Positions 43,443 through 52,253 of a stretch of 64,000 nucleotides of DNA are shown here, one piece after another. The notes below the pieces were generated by a model, which did no database searches, was not told the DNA's origin, and saw nothing but the letters and a program-made list of their open reading frames with translations. The position numbers and the translations under genes are program-made. Position 1 is the first letter of the stretch, and the number at the start of each line of letters is the position of its first letter. The DNA is from CAIWHR01 sp963836265 (GTDB lineage: Bacteria; Pseudomonadota; Gammaproteobacteria; Burkholderiales; Casimicrobiaceae). The stretch lies in assembly GCA_963836265.1 (NCBI GenBank), contig CAWIIO010000002.1, forward strand, positions 372,001 through 436,000, read 5' to 3'.

Positions 43443-44675
43443 GTGAGCGCCGCCGTGTTCGACCTTCTCATCGCCGACGTGCATCTCGCGACGATGACCG
43501 GAAGCGCGGCGTATGGCGCGATTCGCGACGGCGCGGTCGGCATCGTCGGCGATCGCATCGGCTGGATCGGCCCGGCACGCGATCTGTCGCCGGACGCCCG
43601 CGCGGCGCGGACGCTCGATGCGCACGGTCGCTGGGCGACGCCCGGCCTCGTCGACTGCCACACCCACCTCGTCTACGCGGGCAATCGCGCGGAAGAATTC
43701 GAGGCCCGCCAGAAGGGCGCGAGCTACGCCGACATCGCGGCGCGCGGCGGGGGGATCCTGGCCACCGTCCGAGCGACCCGCGCGGCCCCCGATGCCGAGC
43801 TCGTCCGGCAGAGCCAGCCGCGGCTCGCCGGGCTCGCCGCCGAAGGAGTGACGACCGTGGAGATCAAGTCGGGTTACGGCCTCGACACGGCAAACGAGCT
43901 TCGTCAGCTCGACGCGGCGAAAACGCTCGCCGCTGCACTCGGGATCGACGTCCGCACGACGTTGCTCGCCGCGCATGCGGTTCCGCCGGAGTTCGCGGGT
44001 CGGGCCGACGATTACGTCGCGGTCGTCTGCCGCGAGACGATTCCCGCGGCGGCGCGCGCCGGGCTTGCCGATGCCGTCGACGCCTTCTGCGAGACGATTG
44101 GATTCACCCCGGCGCAGACGCGTCGCGTGTTCGAATCGGCCCGCTCGCACTCGCTGCACGTGAAGCTCCATGCCGACCAGCTCTCGGATTGCGGAGGCGC
44201 CGCGTTGGCGGCGGAATTCCGGGCGCTGTCGGCCGACCATCTGGAATACGCCGGCGAAGCCGGCGTCGCAGCGATGGCGCGGGCCGGCACGACTGCGGTG
44301 CTGCTGCCCGGCGCCTTCTACGCGCTGCGCGAAACGAAGCGGCCGCCCGTTGCCGCGCTGCGCGCGCGGGGCGTGCCGATCGCCGTTGCAAGCGACTGCA
44401 ATCCGGGCACGTCGCCGGCAGGGTCGCTGTTGCTGATGATGAACCTGGCGTGCACGCTGTTCGACCTCACGCCGGAGGAAGCCCTCGCCGGCACGACGCG
44501 CAACGCAGCGCGAGCGCTCGGGCTCGCCGATCGCGGAACGCTCGCCGCCGGCCAGCGGGCGGATCTTGCGCTGTGGGCGATCGAGACGCCCGCAGAGCTC
44601 TCCTACCGGATCGGCGGCAATCCGTGCGTCGGCATCGTCCGGGGCGGCCGCGTCGCGCATTGGGTTGACGAATGA
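43443..44675 (+). CDS. hutI: Imidazolonepropionase
   Basis: 410 residues from a GTG at 43443. The enzyme hydrolyses 4-imidazolone-5-propionate to N-formimino-L-glutamate, the step before HutF. Zinc ligands DCHTHLVYAG (His73, His75) and the following NRAEEFEARQKGASYADIA motif, plus KSGYGLDTANELRQL and HADQLSDCGGAALAAE-type sequence, are diagnostic. GSDCNPG-type motif (ASDCNPGTSPAGS) carries the catalytic Asp. Its start and ribosome-binding site are inside the edge of the repeat array; hutF and hutI are therefore 345 bases apart instead of being coupled. Confidence 0.96.
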   Translation: MSAAVFDLLIADVHLATMTGSAAYGAIRDGAVGIVGDRIGWIGPARDLSPDARAARTLDAHGRWATPGLVDCHTHLVYAGNRAEEFEARQKGASYADIAARGGGILATVRATRAAPDAELVRQSQPRLAGLAAEGVTTVEIKSGYGLDTANELRQLDAAKTLAAALGIDVRTTLLAAHAVPPEFAGRADDYVAVVCRETIPAAARAGLADAVDAFCETIGFTPAQTRRVFESARSHSLHVKLHADQLSDCGGAALAAEFRALSADHLEYAGEAGVAAMARAGTTAVLLPGAFYALRETKRPPVAALRARGVPIAVASDCNPGTSPAGSLLLMMNLACTLFDLTPEEALAGTTRNAARALGLADRGTLAAGQRADLALWAIETPAELSYRIGGNPCVGIVRGGRVAHWVDE

Positions 44676-44775
44676 TGAGCAGGGCGAAGCCGAGGCTCGC
44701 AGGGCGCGTCTGCGAGCGATCGAGGGGGGCCGACCCCTGGCCCTGTCGCGGACGCGTGCGGCCCGGAGGCCGAGA

Positions 44776-45579
44776 ATGAAGCTCTACGAGCTCCGGCGCG
44801 GAGATTCGCCGCTCATCATCGATGTTCCGCACGCCGGCATTCACCTGCCGCCGCACATTGGCGCGCGCCTCGCGCCGGCGGCGCGCACGCTCCCCGATAC
44901 GGACTGGCACGTCGACCGCCTCTACGCATTCGCCCGCGATGCGGGCGCGACGACGATGGTCGCGACCCATTCGCGTTACGTCGTCGATCTCAATCGCAAT
45001 CCTTCCGGCGAATCGCTGTATCCGGGCGCCGACGTGACCGAGCTCGTCCCGATGCGGACGTTCGCGAACGAGCCGATCTACCCCACCGGTGCTGCGCCCG
45101 ACGCCGCCGAGATCGCGGCGCGCCGCGCCACGTACTTCGACGCTTACCACGCTGCGCTTGCAGCGGAAATCGAGCGCGTCCGCGCGCAGCACGGGTTCGT
45201 CGTGTTGCTCGACGGCCACTCGATCCGCGCCGAAGTGCCGCGATTCTTTGCCGGACGCTTGCCCGATCTCAGTCTGGGAACGGCCGCCGGCACCAGCTGC
45301 GCAGCGGACGCCCAGGCGTTGACGGCGCGCATTCTCGCCGCGGCGAGCGGCTTTTCGCACGTCGTCAACGGCCGTTTCACCGGCGGCTACGTGACGCGGC
45401 ATTATGGGGAGCCTGCGCGCGGCGTCCATGCGCTGCAGCTCGAGATGGCGCAGCGTTGCTACATGGACGAGGCGCCCCCGTACCGCTGGGATGCGGCGCG
45501 TGCCGCCGCGCTGGGTGCGCTGCTCGCGCGACTCGTCGAGCGGCTGCAGGCCTGGCGGCCGGCAGGGGATGCCGCGTGA
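44776..45579 (+). CDS. hutG: N-formylglutamate deformylase
   Basis: 267 residues from ATG 44776 with GGAGG seven bases upstream; earlier in-frame starts overlap hutI and lack similarity. It hydrolyses N-formyl-L-glutamate to glutamate and formate, the last step of the HutF route. Family motifs: LIIDVPHAGIHLP near residue 14, DTDWHVDRLY near 40, VVDLNRNPSG near 66, LLDGHSIRAEVPRFF near 146 and the TGGYVTRHYGEP motif near 205. The stop overlaps the next gene (GTGA). Confidence 0.94.
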   Translation: MKLYELRRGDSPLIIDVPHAGIHLPPHIGARLAPAARTLPDTDWHVDRLYAFARDAGATTMVATHSRYVVDLNRNPSGESLYPGADVTELVPMRTFANEPIYPTGAAPDAAEIAARRATYFDAYHAALAAEIERVRAQHGFVVLLDGHSIRAEVPRFFAGRLPDLSLGTAAGTSCAADAQALTARILAAASGFSHVVNGRFTGGYVTRHYGEPARGVHALQLEMAQRCYMDEAPPYRWDAARAAALGALLARLVERLQAWRPAGDAA

Positions 45580-45881
45580 TTCGCTTCTATACGGCGCGCA
45601 ATCGCTTCGATGCGTATCTGCTGGCCGATCGGCTGAAGCAGGTCGGGATTCGCGCGCATGTGTTCAACGAGCACATGTCGAGCATCGTCGGAGAAGTGCC
45701 GCCCGAGGTCGGACAGCCGCAGGTGTGGCTCGAACGCGAGCAGGATCGGGAGCGCGCCGCGGTATTGCTGCAGCGGATGGAAGCCGATGCGCTGCAGGTC
45801 GGCATCCGCCGTTGCGTCGCGTGCGGCGAGGAGTCGCCCGCCACGTTCGATTTGTGCTGGAACTGCGGCAAGGGGCTGTAG
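45576..45881 (+). CDS. DUF2007-like protein with C-terminal zinc ribbon
   Basis: 101 residues from a GTG that overlaps the hutG stop by four bases. The N-terminal half (FYTARNRFDAYLLADRLKQ, then VFNEHMSS and PQVWLEREQD) resembles the DUF2007 ferredoxin-like fold, described as putative signal-transducing. The C-terminus has two cysteine pairs, CVACGEESPATFDLCWNCG, likely binding zinc. Its function is unknown; being last in the hut operon may be incidental. Its stop abuts the stop of the convergent gene with no gap. Confidence 0.85.
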   Translation: MIRFYTARNRFDAYLLADRLKQVGIRAHVFNEHMSSIVGEVPPEVGQPQVWLEREQDRERAAVLLQRMEADALQVGIRRCVACGEESPATFDLCWNCGKGL

Positions 45882-47276
45882 CTACGCGGTTCGGACGCCG
45901 GCCAGGAAGCGCGCGACGGTCTCTGCCGTGGCGTGCGCCGACTTGACGCAGTCGCCGACCGATACGCCGCCGCGATAGCTCGCGCAGTAGAACAGTCCCG
46001 GCAGCGCCCGCTCGGCCTCCTCGAGCGGACGCAGGCGCTCGAGATGGCCCAACGTGTATTGCGGAATTGCACGCTGCCAGCGCGTGATCTCGGTCCACAA
46101 GGGTTGCGCGCGCGCGCCGACGAGCGCCGCGAGTTCGCCGTGGACGATCTGGCCAAGCTTCGCATCGGGCTTCGCGAGGAGCTCTGGATTGCGGCGCCCG
46201 CCCAGGAAGGAGGTCAGCAGCACCACGCCCTCGGGGGCCCGATCTTCGAACATGCTGCTCGAAAACAAGGTCCCGAGGATCGCGCGTTGCTCCTTTTTCG
46301 GGACCAGGAAGCCGAAACCGGCGAGCGAGTGGGTGACGTCCTCGCGGCGGTAGGCGCTGGCCGCTCCCGCGATCGCCGCGTATTCGATGCCGGCGAGCCC
46401 TTTTGCCGCCGCCGGCGCGAGCTCGCGCGCGAGCTTCGCCGCCTCGTAGGCCGGGGTGGCGAGCACGACCGCCTTCACGCGCCGCAGGATCGGCTCGCCG
46501 GCGCGCGCGCCGACGACGGCCCACGTCCCGTCGGCATTGCGCTCGATGCGCCGCCCCTGTACGCCGGTCTCGACGCGCGCAACGGCACGGGCGAGCGCGT
46601 CGGTGAGAGTCTGCATCCCGGCGCGGAAAGAGAAGCTCGGCGCCGCATTTTTCGCCGGCTCCCCGCTTTTCCTGCGTTCCCGCGCGCCGAGGATCTGACC
46701 CTTGAGCAGACCGCCGTACCTCTGTTCGAGCGCAGCGAGGCGCGGAAACGCGGCCGGCACCGAGATCTGCTCCGGATCGCCGGCGTAGACGCCGGACACG
46801 AAGGGGTCGATCGCGTAATCGAGGAACTCGGTCCCGAGGCGACGGCGCACGAATGCCGCGATCGATTCCTCGGCCCCTGCGGGCGCGCGGGCGACGAGCG
46901 GCTCGCGCAACAGTCGCAGCTTCGCCGGAAGCGAGAAAGCCGACGTCGTCAGCAAGGTCGCCGCATTCGTGGGCAGCGCAACCAGCGCGCCCCCGCGAAC
47001 GATGAAGCGCGTTTTTGCTGCGGCGGCGGCATCGCGGCGCTCGCCGCGGATCCCGAGCTCGTCGAGCAGCGCGTTGATGAGCGGCGTCGTGTCGAGCGTG
47101 CTGTTCGGCCCGCGCTCGTAGAGCACGCCGTCGCGGTGCCGGCTGCCGATCACGCCGCCCGCGCGCGATGCCACCTCGAAAACCTCGACCGAGGCGCCGC
47201 GGGTTTTCAAGCCGAACGCCGTCGCGAGCCCCGAGATGCCGCCGCCGATGACCAGGACGTCGATGTCCGTCGGCAT
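45882..47276 (-). CDS. hemY: Protoporphyrinogen oxidase (HemY type)
   Basis: 464 residues, an FAD enzyme of the oxygen-dependent class that converts protoporphyrinogen to protoporphyrin IX. The dinucleotide-binding motif VLVIGGGISGLATA is at residues 8-21, with LYERGPNST near 52, DPFVSGVYAGDPEQISV near 155 and the C-terminal FAD-contact region YCASYRGGVSVGDCVKSA. It begins only 15 bases after ccmI and is the last gene of the ccm operon, linking haem synthesis to cytochrome c maturation. Related amine oxidases exist, but the PPO-specific stretches make this call firm. Called hemG in some annotations. Confidence 0.9.
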   Translation of the reverse strand: MPTDIDVLVIGGGISGLATAFGLKTRGASVEVFEVASRAGGVIGSRHRDGVLYERGPNSTLDTTPLINALLDELGIRGERRDAAAAAKTRFIVRGGALVALPTNAATLLTTSAFSLPAKLRLLREPLVARAPAGAEESIAAFVRRRLGTEFLDYAIDPFVSGVYAGDPEQISVPAAFPRLAALEQRYGGLLKGQILGARERRKSGEPAKNAAPSFSFRAGMQTLTDALARAVARVETGVQGRRIERNADGTWAVVGARAGEPILRRVKAVVLATPAYEAAKLARELAPAAAKGLAGIEYAAIAGAASAYRREDVTHSLAGFGFLVPKKEQRAILGTLFSSSMFEDRAPEGVVLLTSFLGGRRNPELLAKPDAKLGQIVHGELAALVGARAQPLWTEITRWQRAIPQYTLGHLERLRPLEEAERALPGLFYCASYRGGVSVGDCVKSAHATAETVARFLAGVRTA

Positions 47277-47291
47277 CTTGTTTCTTTGTCG

Positions 47292-48593
47292 CTAGGGAAC
47301 CGTCTTCGCGATCGTCACTGCGACGCCGGTCGCGCCCACCTTGACCGGCGGCGAGAGCCCCTCGAGATCGCCGCTCTGCGGCATCGCCTGCCCGGACTTC
47401 GAGATGCGCGCGCCGACCACGACTTCACCGAAGTTCGACAACGCCATGTTGGGCGCCATCGCCATCGTGTCGTCGAGCGTGAATGTCGCGGGCAGATCCT
47501 TGACCTGCTTCCTCAGGATCGCGAGCGGCATCTTCCCGCCCTGCGCGGGCCGGGCGAAGATGAACACGGTGTCCGTCGGGGCGGCCTTCGCCGCGACCTC
47601 CGGGGCGAGCGTTACGGTGCCGGCGACGCTCGCTCCACCGGGCGGTGCTGCGGCTGCCGGCGTCTTGGCCACGGCGGCCGGTGCCGCGGCCTTGTTTCCG
47701 CCGGCGGGTGACGCCGGCGCGCTGACGGGAGAGACTTTCAGCCCGCCCAGCTCGCGCGCTTCCGCGATGCTCGAGTCGATCGAATTGGCGAGCGGCGACC
47801 CCGGTGGCACCGTGGCCTTCATCCGCTCCCAATACGCGACGGCCTGCGCATAGTCCTTGCGATCGAAGGCCACCGTGCCCGCGAGCGCCAGTGCCTTCCA
47901 CTGCGTGGGATCGATCGTGAGCGCCCGCTGCACGAGTTCGAGCGGTTTGCCGGCGAGCGAGCCGCCCTGCGCGGCGCCCAGGGCGTCGGCGTAGTCGGCG
48001 AGCACGCCGGCGTTGCCCGGATTGAGCGCGACCGCTCGCTCGAAGGCCCGCGCGGCGTCGGCGTGGCGGTTCAGCGCATAGTACGTCCGCGCCAGCACGA
48101 CCCAGCCTTCGGCGTTGTCGGGCTCCTTTTCGAGTCGCGCCGCGAGCTTGGTGGCGATTTCCTCGATTTGCTGCGGGGTGAGGTCGTGTTCGGCGCCGTT
48201 GGCCGCCGTGGCCGGCCGCGCGGCGAGCGGCGAAAACGCATCGAAATTGCCGAGCGAAACGTAGAGCAGCAGCGCGGCGATCGGCAACGCTGCGGCGACG
48301 ATCGCCGCCGTCCAGGCGCCGGCGGTGGAGGGCGCACGTGGCGCTTCGCCCGCGCTCGTCGATTCGTCCAGGACCCGCGCCTCCAACTCGCGCCGAGCCT
48401 GCTCGTATTGCTCGCGCGGGATCGTGCCGTTGGCAAGGTCGACGTCGAGCTCGGCCAGCTGGTCACGCAGGATCGCGATGTTGGAGGCCCCGCGCTCGAT
48501 GCCCCCAGGGCTCGCGCCACGCAGCAGCGGGAGGAGCACCCACGCGAGGGCTGCGGCGACCATGACGGCCGTGATGACGACGAACGCGATCAC
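47292..48593 (-). CDS. ccmI: Cytochrome c maturation protein CcmI (CycH)
   Basis: 433 residues. CcmI chaperones apocytochrome c to the CcmFH ligation complex. Two membrane segments (about residues 3-22 and 90-110) flank a Arg/Glu-rich cytoplasmic loop (IAILRDQLAELDVDLANGTI), then a periplasmic TPR region (near 140-270; AEGWVVLARTYYALNRHADAARAFERAVAL). The C-terminal part is the beta-rich CycH domain with VFIFARPAQGGKMPLAI and the GKxPLAI-type motif. The start overlaps ccmH by four bases. Confidence 0.92.
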   Translation of the reverse strand: MIAFVVITAVMVAAALAWVLLPLLRGASPGGIERGASNIAILRDQLAELDVDLANGTIPREQYEQARRELEARVLDESTSAGEAPRAPSTAGAWTAAIVAAALPIAALLLYVSLGNFDAFSPLAARPATAANGAEHDLTPQQIEEIATKLAARLEKEPDNAEGWVVLARTYYALNRHADAARAFERAVALNPGNAGVLADYADALGAAQGGSLAGKPLELVQRALTIDPTQWKALALAGTVAFDRKDYAQAVAYWERMKATVPPGSPLANSIDSSIAEARELGGLKVSPVSAPASPAGGNKAAAPAAVAKTPAAAAPPGGASVAGTVTLAPEVAAKAAPTDTVFIFARPAQGGKMPLAILRKQVKDLPATFTLDDTMAMAPNMALSNFGEVVVGARISKSGQAMPQSGDLEGLSPPVKVGATGVAVTIAKTVP

Positions 48594-49075
48594 TTGTCTT
48601 TCTTCCCGGAGTCTTCGCCGAGCAGGTGCGCAGCGCGCTCGCGTTCCTCGGCCGTGAGCGGCGCTTCGGCAACCTGACGCCGGCGCACGTTGCGCAGGAG
48701 GACGATAAAGCCCCCGACCAGGAGGAGCGCGGGGCCCGCCCAGAGCAGCGCCGTCGTCACCTTGAACGGTGGCTGGTAGAGAACGAAGTCGCCGTAGCGG
48801 TTCACCATGTAATTGACGATTTCGTCATCGCTCTTGCCTGCCGCGATCTGCTCGCGGATCTGCCGGCGCAGGTCGTTCGCGAGCTCGGCATTCGAATCGG
48901 CGATCGACTGGTTCTGGCAGACGAGACAGCGGAGCCTTTCGGCGAGCTTGACCGCGCGCGCCGCCGAGCCCGGATCCATCTCGGTCGGCACGGCATCGGC
49001 GCCCGCCGCGGCGAGAGGCCACAGCACGCACGTCGCAAATGCCAGCGGCAGCAGCGCGCGCAAGCGGACCGTCAT
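48590..49075 (-). CDS. ccmH: Cytochrome c maturation protein CcmH (CcmL type)
   Basis: 161 residues with a signal peptide (about 1-25) and the redox motif LRCLVCQNQSIADSNA with Cys50 and Cys53. It reduces or holds apocytochrome thiols for haem ligation. One transmembrane helix (about 105-125) and a short Arg-rich tail follow. This is the short form; the TPR part is separate as CcmI. Start at ATG 49075 overlaps the dsbE/ccmG stop (ATGA). Confidence 0.94.
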   Translation of the reverse strand: MTVRLRALLPLAFATCVLWPLAAAGADAVPTEMDPGSAARAVKLAERLRCLVCQNQSIADSNAELANDLRRQIREQIAAGKSDDEIVNYMVNRYGDFVLYQPPFKVTTALLWAGPALLLVGGFIVLLRNVRRRQVAEAPLTAEERERAAHLLGEDSGKKDK

Positions 49076-49602
49076 GATTTCTGCAGCTCCCTCACCAGCG
49101 GAAGAATCCTCTTCTCCAGCGCCTCCTGAGTGATCGGCCCGATCTGCTTGTAGCGGATCGTGCCCCCCTTGTCGATCACGAAGGTTTCGGGGACGCCGTA
49201 AACGCCGTAATCGATGCCGACGCTGCCGTCGCGGTCCATCACCGACGTCGTGTACGGATCGCCATTCTGGGCGAGCCACGTCTTGCCGGGACCCGGCTCG
49301 TCCTTGTAATCGAGGCCGATGATGGGCACTACTTTCTCCCTGGCGAGCGCGACCAGCAGCGGATGCTCCTCGCGGCAGGAAACGCACCATGACGCCCAGA
49401 CGTTGAGGAGCCAGACCTGACCCTTCATGTCGGCGGTGCCGAGCTTCGATGCAGGGTCGTGGAGTTGGGCGAGCGTGAACTGCGGCGCGGGCTTGTTGAT
49501 CAGCGGCGAGGGGATTTCGCGGGGGTCGCGCCACAGGCCCGCGAACAGGAACCCCGCCAGGACGAAGAAAACGGCGAGCGGGATCAGCAGCTTCTTGTTC
49601 AT
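49072..49602 (-). CDS. ccmG: Thiol:disulfide interchange protein CcmG/DsbE
   Basis: 176 residues with one N-terminal membrane anchor (about 5-24) and a thioredoxin fold. The active site is WCVSC (Cys73, Cys76) in NVWASWCVSCREEHP, and the GVYGVPETFVIDKGG motif carries the cis-proline near residue 142. It keeps apocytochrome cysteines and CcmH reduced. Overlaps both neighbours by four bases, indicating tight operon packing. Confidence 0.95.
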   Translation of the reverse strand: MNKKLLIPLAVFFVLAGFLFAGLWRDPREIPSPLINKPAPQFTLAQLHDPASKLGTADMKGQVWLLNVWASWCVSCREEHPLLVALAREKVVPIIGLDYKDEPGPGKTWLAQNGDPYTTSVMDRDGSVGIDYGVYGVPETFVIDKGGTIRYKQIGPITQEALEKRILPLVRELQKS

Positions 49603-51584
49603 CGCTTCGTTCCGTACGCGGCGGCCGCGCCGCGCGGCACGACGGCGTCGCGCTCCGCCCCGACGCGGTAGCGGCGGTCGGAAAGGGCGAGGAAGCCCCC
49701 GATTGCCAGCATCAGGAAGCCGCCCCAGATCCAGGTGACGAACGGCTTCGAATACACGCGGATGACCCAGGCGCCGCCGCCGGCCGGCTCGCCCATCGAA
49801 ACGTAGAGGTCGCCGAACGGGCCGCTGTCGATCGCGGCGTTGGTCATCGGATTGCCGCCCGCGTTGTACATGCGCTTCTCGGGATAGAGCGTCTCGACGT
49901 ACGCGCCTTTGCGGCTGATGCTGAGGCTGCCGCGCGTGGCCTCGTAATTCGGCCCTTTCGTCTGCGTGACGCCGTCGAAGCGGAACGCGTAGCCGGCGAC
50001 GTTGACCGTATCGCCGACGTTCATCTTGACGTCGCGCTCGACCTCGTAGCCCTTGACCATCGTGACGCCGACGATGAACACCGCGATCCCGAGATGCGCG
50101 ACGACCATCCCCCAGAAGCTACGCGGCTGGCGACTGAGCTGCGCGACAAGGCCGCTCGTCACGTTGCGAATCCGCTCGCGGACCACGATGAAGGTCGCGG
50201 TGACGATCCAGAAGGCGAGCAGCAGGCCGAAGGAGACGAAAGGATTCCACTCCCGCGCCGCCAGAGGCGCCAGCAGCGCGGTCACGACGCTGACGGCAAG
50301 CGCCCAGCGCAGCCGCCGCCAGAGATCGGGGATCGACGCCCGCTTCCAGCGCGACAGCGGCCCGACGCCCATCAGGAAGACGAGCGGAGTCATCAACGGC
50401 ACGAACACCGTGTCGAAATACGGTGGGCCGACCGAAATCTTGCCGAGATTGAGCGCGTCGAGGAACAATGGATAGAGCGTTCCAAGCAGCACCGAGCCTG
50501 CGCCCGCGACGAGCAGGACGTTGTTGCCGAGCAGCATCGACTCGCGGGAGACGATATCGAAGCGGCCGCCGACGCCGACCTTCGGCGCGCGCACCGCATA
50601 GAGGGCCAGCGAGCCGCCGATCACGATGACGAGGAAGGCGAGGATGAACACGCCGCGCCGCGGGTCCGTCGCGAAGGCGTGCACCGACGTGAGCACGCCG
50701 GAGCGCACGAGGAACGTGCCGACGAGCGACAGCGAGAACGCGCAGATCGCGAGCAGCACCGTCCAGTTCTTGAACGTGCCGCGCTTCTCGGTCACGGCGA
50801 GCGAGTGGAGCAGTGCGGTGCCGACGAGCCAGGGCATGAACGAGGCGTTCTCGACGGGATCCCAGAACCACCAGCCGCCCCAGCCCAGCGTGTAGTAGGA
50901 CCACCAGCTGCCGATCATGATGCCGATGGAGAGGAAGCTCCACGCGAGCGTCGTCCACGGCCGCGACCAGCGTGCCCAAGTCGTGTCGAGCCGCCCTCCG
51001 ATGAGCGCCGCGATGGCGAAGGCGAACGCCACCGAGAAGCCGACGTAGCCCATGTAGAGCATCGGCGGATGCGCGACCATCCCGGGATCCTGCAGCAGCG
51101 GATTGAGGTCGCGACCGTCCGCGGGGACCGGGAACAGCCGTTCGAACGGATTCGATGTCAGGAGCAGGAAGAGCAGGAAGCCCACGCTGACCAGACCCAT
51201 GACGCCAAGCACGCGCGCGACCGTCTCGTCGGGGAGATGCCGGCTTCGCACCGACACGGCGAACGTCCACACCGAGAGCATCAGTACCCACAGCAGCATC
51301 GAGCCCTCGTGCGACCCCCACGTCGCGGCGAAGCGATAGTAGGCGGGAAGCTGCGAGTTCGAGTTCGTGGCGACGTTCGCGACGGAGAAGTCGCTGACGA
51401 TGAACGAGTAGGCGAGGCAGGCCCAGGCGGTGGCCACGAAAACGAACTGTCCCTGCGCCACCGGCCGCGCGAGCGCCATCCAGGCGCGGATGCGGCGTTG
51501 CGCGCCGATGATCGGGAGCGTGCCGAGAATCATCGCCAGCAGCAGCGCGAGGATCAGCGCGAAATGGCCGAGTTCGGGAATCAT
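49599..51584 (-). CDS. ccmF: Haem lyase CcmF
   Basis: 661 residues, a polytopic inner-membrane protein that ligates haem to apocytochrome CxxCH sites. The tryptophan-rich haem-handling motif WGGWWFWDPVENASFMPW is near residue 238, and the conserved WGSHEGSMLLW is near residue 88. About 15 hydrophobic segments are visible, with a large periplasmic loop near 560-640. Overlaps ccmG by four bases; 25 bases after ccmE. Confidence 0.97.
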   Translation of the reverse strand: MIPELGHFALILALLLAMILGTLPIIGAQRRIRAWMALARPVAQGQFVFVATAWACLAYSFIVSDFSVANVATNSNSQLPAYYRFAATWGSHEGSMLLWVLMLSVWTFAVSVRSRHLPDETVARVLGVMGLVSVGFLLFLLLTSNPFERLFPVPADGRDLNPLLQDPGMVAHPPMLYMGYVGFSVAFAFAIAALIGGRLDTTWARWSRPWTTLAWSFLSIGIMIGSWWSYYTLGWGGWWFWDPVENASFMPWLVGTALLHSLAVTEKRGTFKNWTVLLAICAFSLSLVGTFLVRSGVLTSVHAFATDPRRGVFILAFLVIVIGGSLALYAVRAPKVGVGGRFDIVSRESMLLGNNVLLVAGAGSVLLGTLYPLFLDALNLGKISVGPPYFDTVFVPLMTPLVFLMGVGPLSRWKRASIPDLWRRLRWALAVSVVTALLAPLAAREWNPFVSFGLLLAFWIVTATFIVVRERIRNVTSGLVAQLSRQPRSFWGMVVAHLGIAVFIVGVTMVKGYEVERDVKMNVGDTVNVAGYAFRFDGVTQTKGPNYEATRGSLSISRKGAYVETLYPEKRMYNAGGNPMTNAAIDSGPFGDLYVSMGEPAGGGAWVIRVYSKPFVTWIWGGFLMLAIGGFLALSDRRYRVGAERDAVVPRGAAAAYGTKR

Positions 51585-51609
51585 CGGGTTCCCCCGTCGA
51601 AGGTGCGGA

Positions 51610-52074
51610 TCACGGCTTCAGCGTGCGGGCCGTTTTTTCGGCCGCCGCGGCGCCGTGCGCCTTGTTGACCGCGTCGGCGGCGGCCGGCGGCATGTAATTC
51701 TCGTCGTGCTTCGCCAGCACTTCGGTCGCGTGGAAGACCCCGTCGCCTCCGAGCTTCCCCTGGGCGACGACACCTTTGCCTTCCTTGAACAGATCCGGAA
51801 GGATGCCGGTGTAGACGACGGGGACGGTGCTCGCGGTGTCGGTGACGGCGAAGTGCACGGTGAGGCCATCCGCCTCGCGGGTCAGGCTCTTGTCGACGAC
51901 GAGCCCGCCGATGCGAAACGCGCGACCCTTGGGCGCTTCGTTGGCGGCGATCTGCGAAGGCGTGAAGAAGAACACGAGATTGGACTGGAACGCGTTCAGC
52001 ACCAGCGCCGCGGCGACGCCCAGCACGGCGATCCCGCCGCCGATCCAGGCGAAACGACGATGGCGGGGCTTCAT
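51610..52074 (-). CDS. ccmE: Haem chaperone CcmE
   Basis: 154 residues. CcmE binds haem covalently through a histidine and hands it to CcmF. An N-terminal membrane anchor (about 9-30) precedes an OB-fold domain; the haem-binding HDENY motif has His123 and Tyr127, matching E. coli His130 and Tyr134. The tail is Ala-rich. Start at ATG 52074 overlaps the ccmD stop (ATGA). Confidence 0.95.
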   Translation of the reverse strand: MKPRHRRFAWIGGGIAVLGVAAALVLNAFQSNLVFFFTPSQIAANEAPKGRAFRIGGLVVDKSLTREADGLTVHFAVTDTASTVPVVYTGILPDLFKEGKGVVAQGKLGGDGVFHATEVLAKHDENYMPPAAADAVNKAHGAAAAEKTARTLKP

Positions 52075-52253
52075 GCGGCGCCTCGGCTGGCGGCAATGGG
52101 GGCCTCCTCGGGCCCGGAAAGCCGCGCTTCCTCGAGCGCCGACTTGCGGCGGCCGATGAGCGCGACGATCTCGGCGACGACGACGAGCGCCGTCATTCCG
52201 TACGAACCCCAGACGTAGAAGGCGTAGCCGCCCATGGCGAAGAAATCCATCAT
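52071..52253 (-). CDS. ccmD: Haem exporter protein CcmD
   Basis: 60 residues: MMDFFAMGGYAFYVWGSYG, one membrane helix (about 19-36), then a basic/acidic tail (GRRKSALEEARL). The conserved GGY-FYVW-SY motif identifies CcmD, which stabilises the CcmABC-CcmE haem-transfer complex. Overlaps ccmC and ccmE by four bases each. Confidence 0.93.
   Translation of the reverse strand: MMDFFAMGGYAFYVWGSYGMTALVVVAEIVALIGRRKSALEEARLSGPEEAPIAASRGAA

Noticed and set aside
42584..43446. Protein-coding open frame of repeated RPPEGARPLRGRGKALPT peptide
   Set aside because: It is the translation of the GC-rich DNA repeat, overlaps hutF in another frame and lacks independent support.
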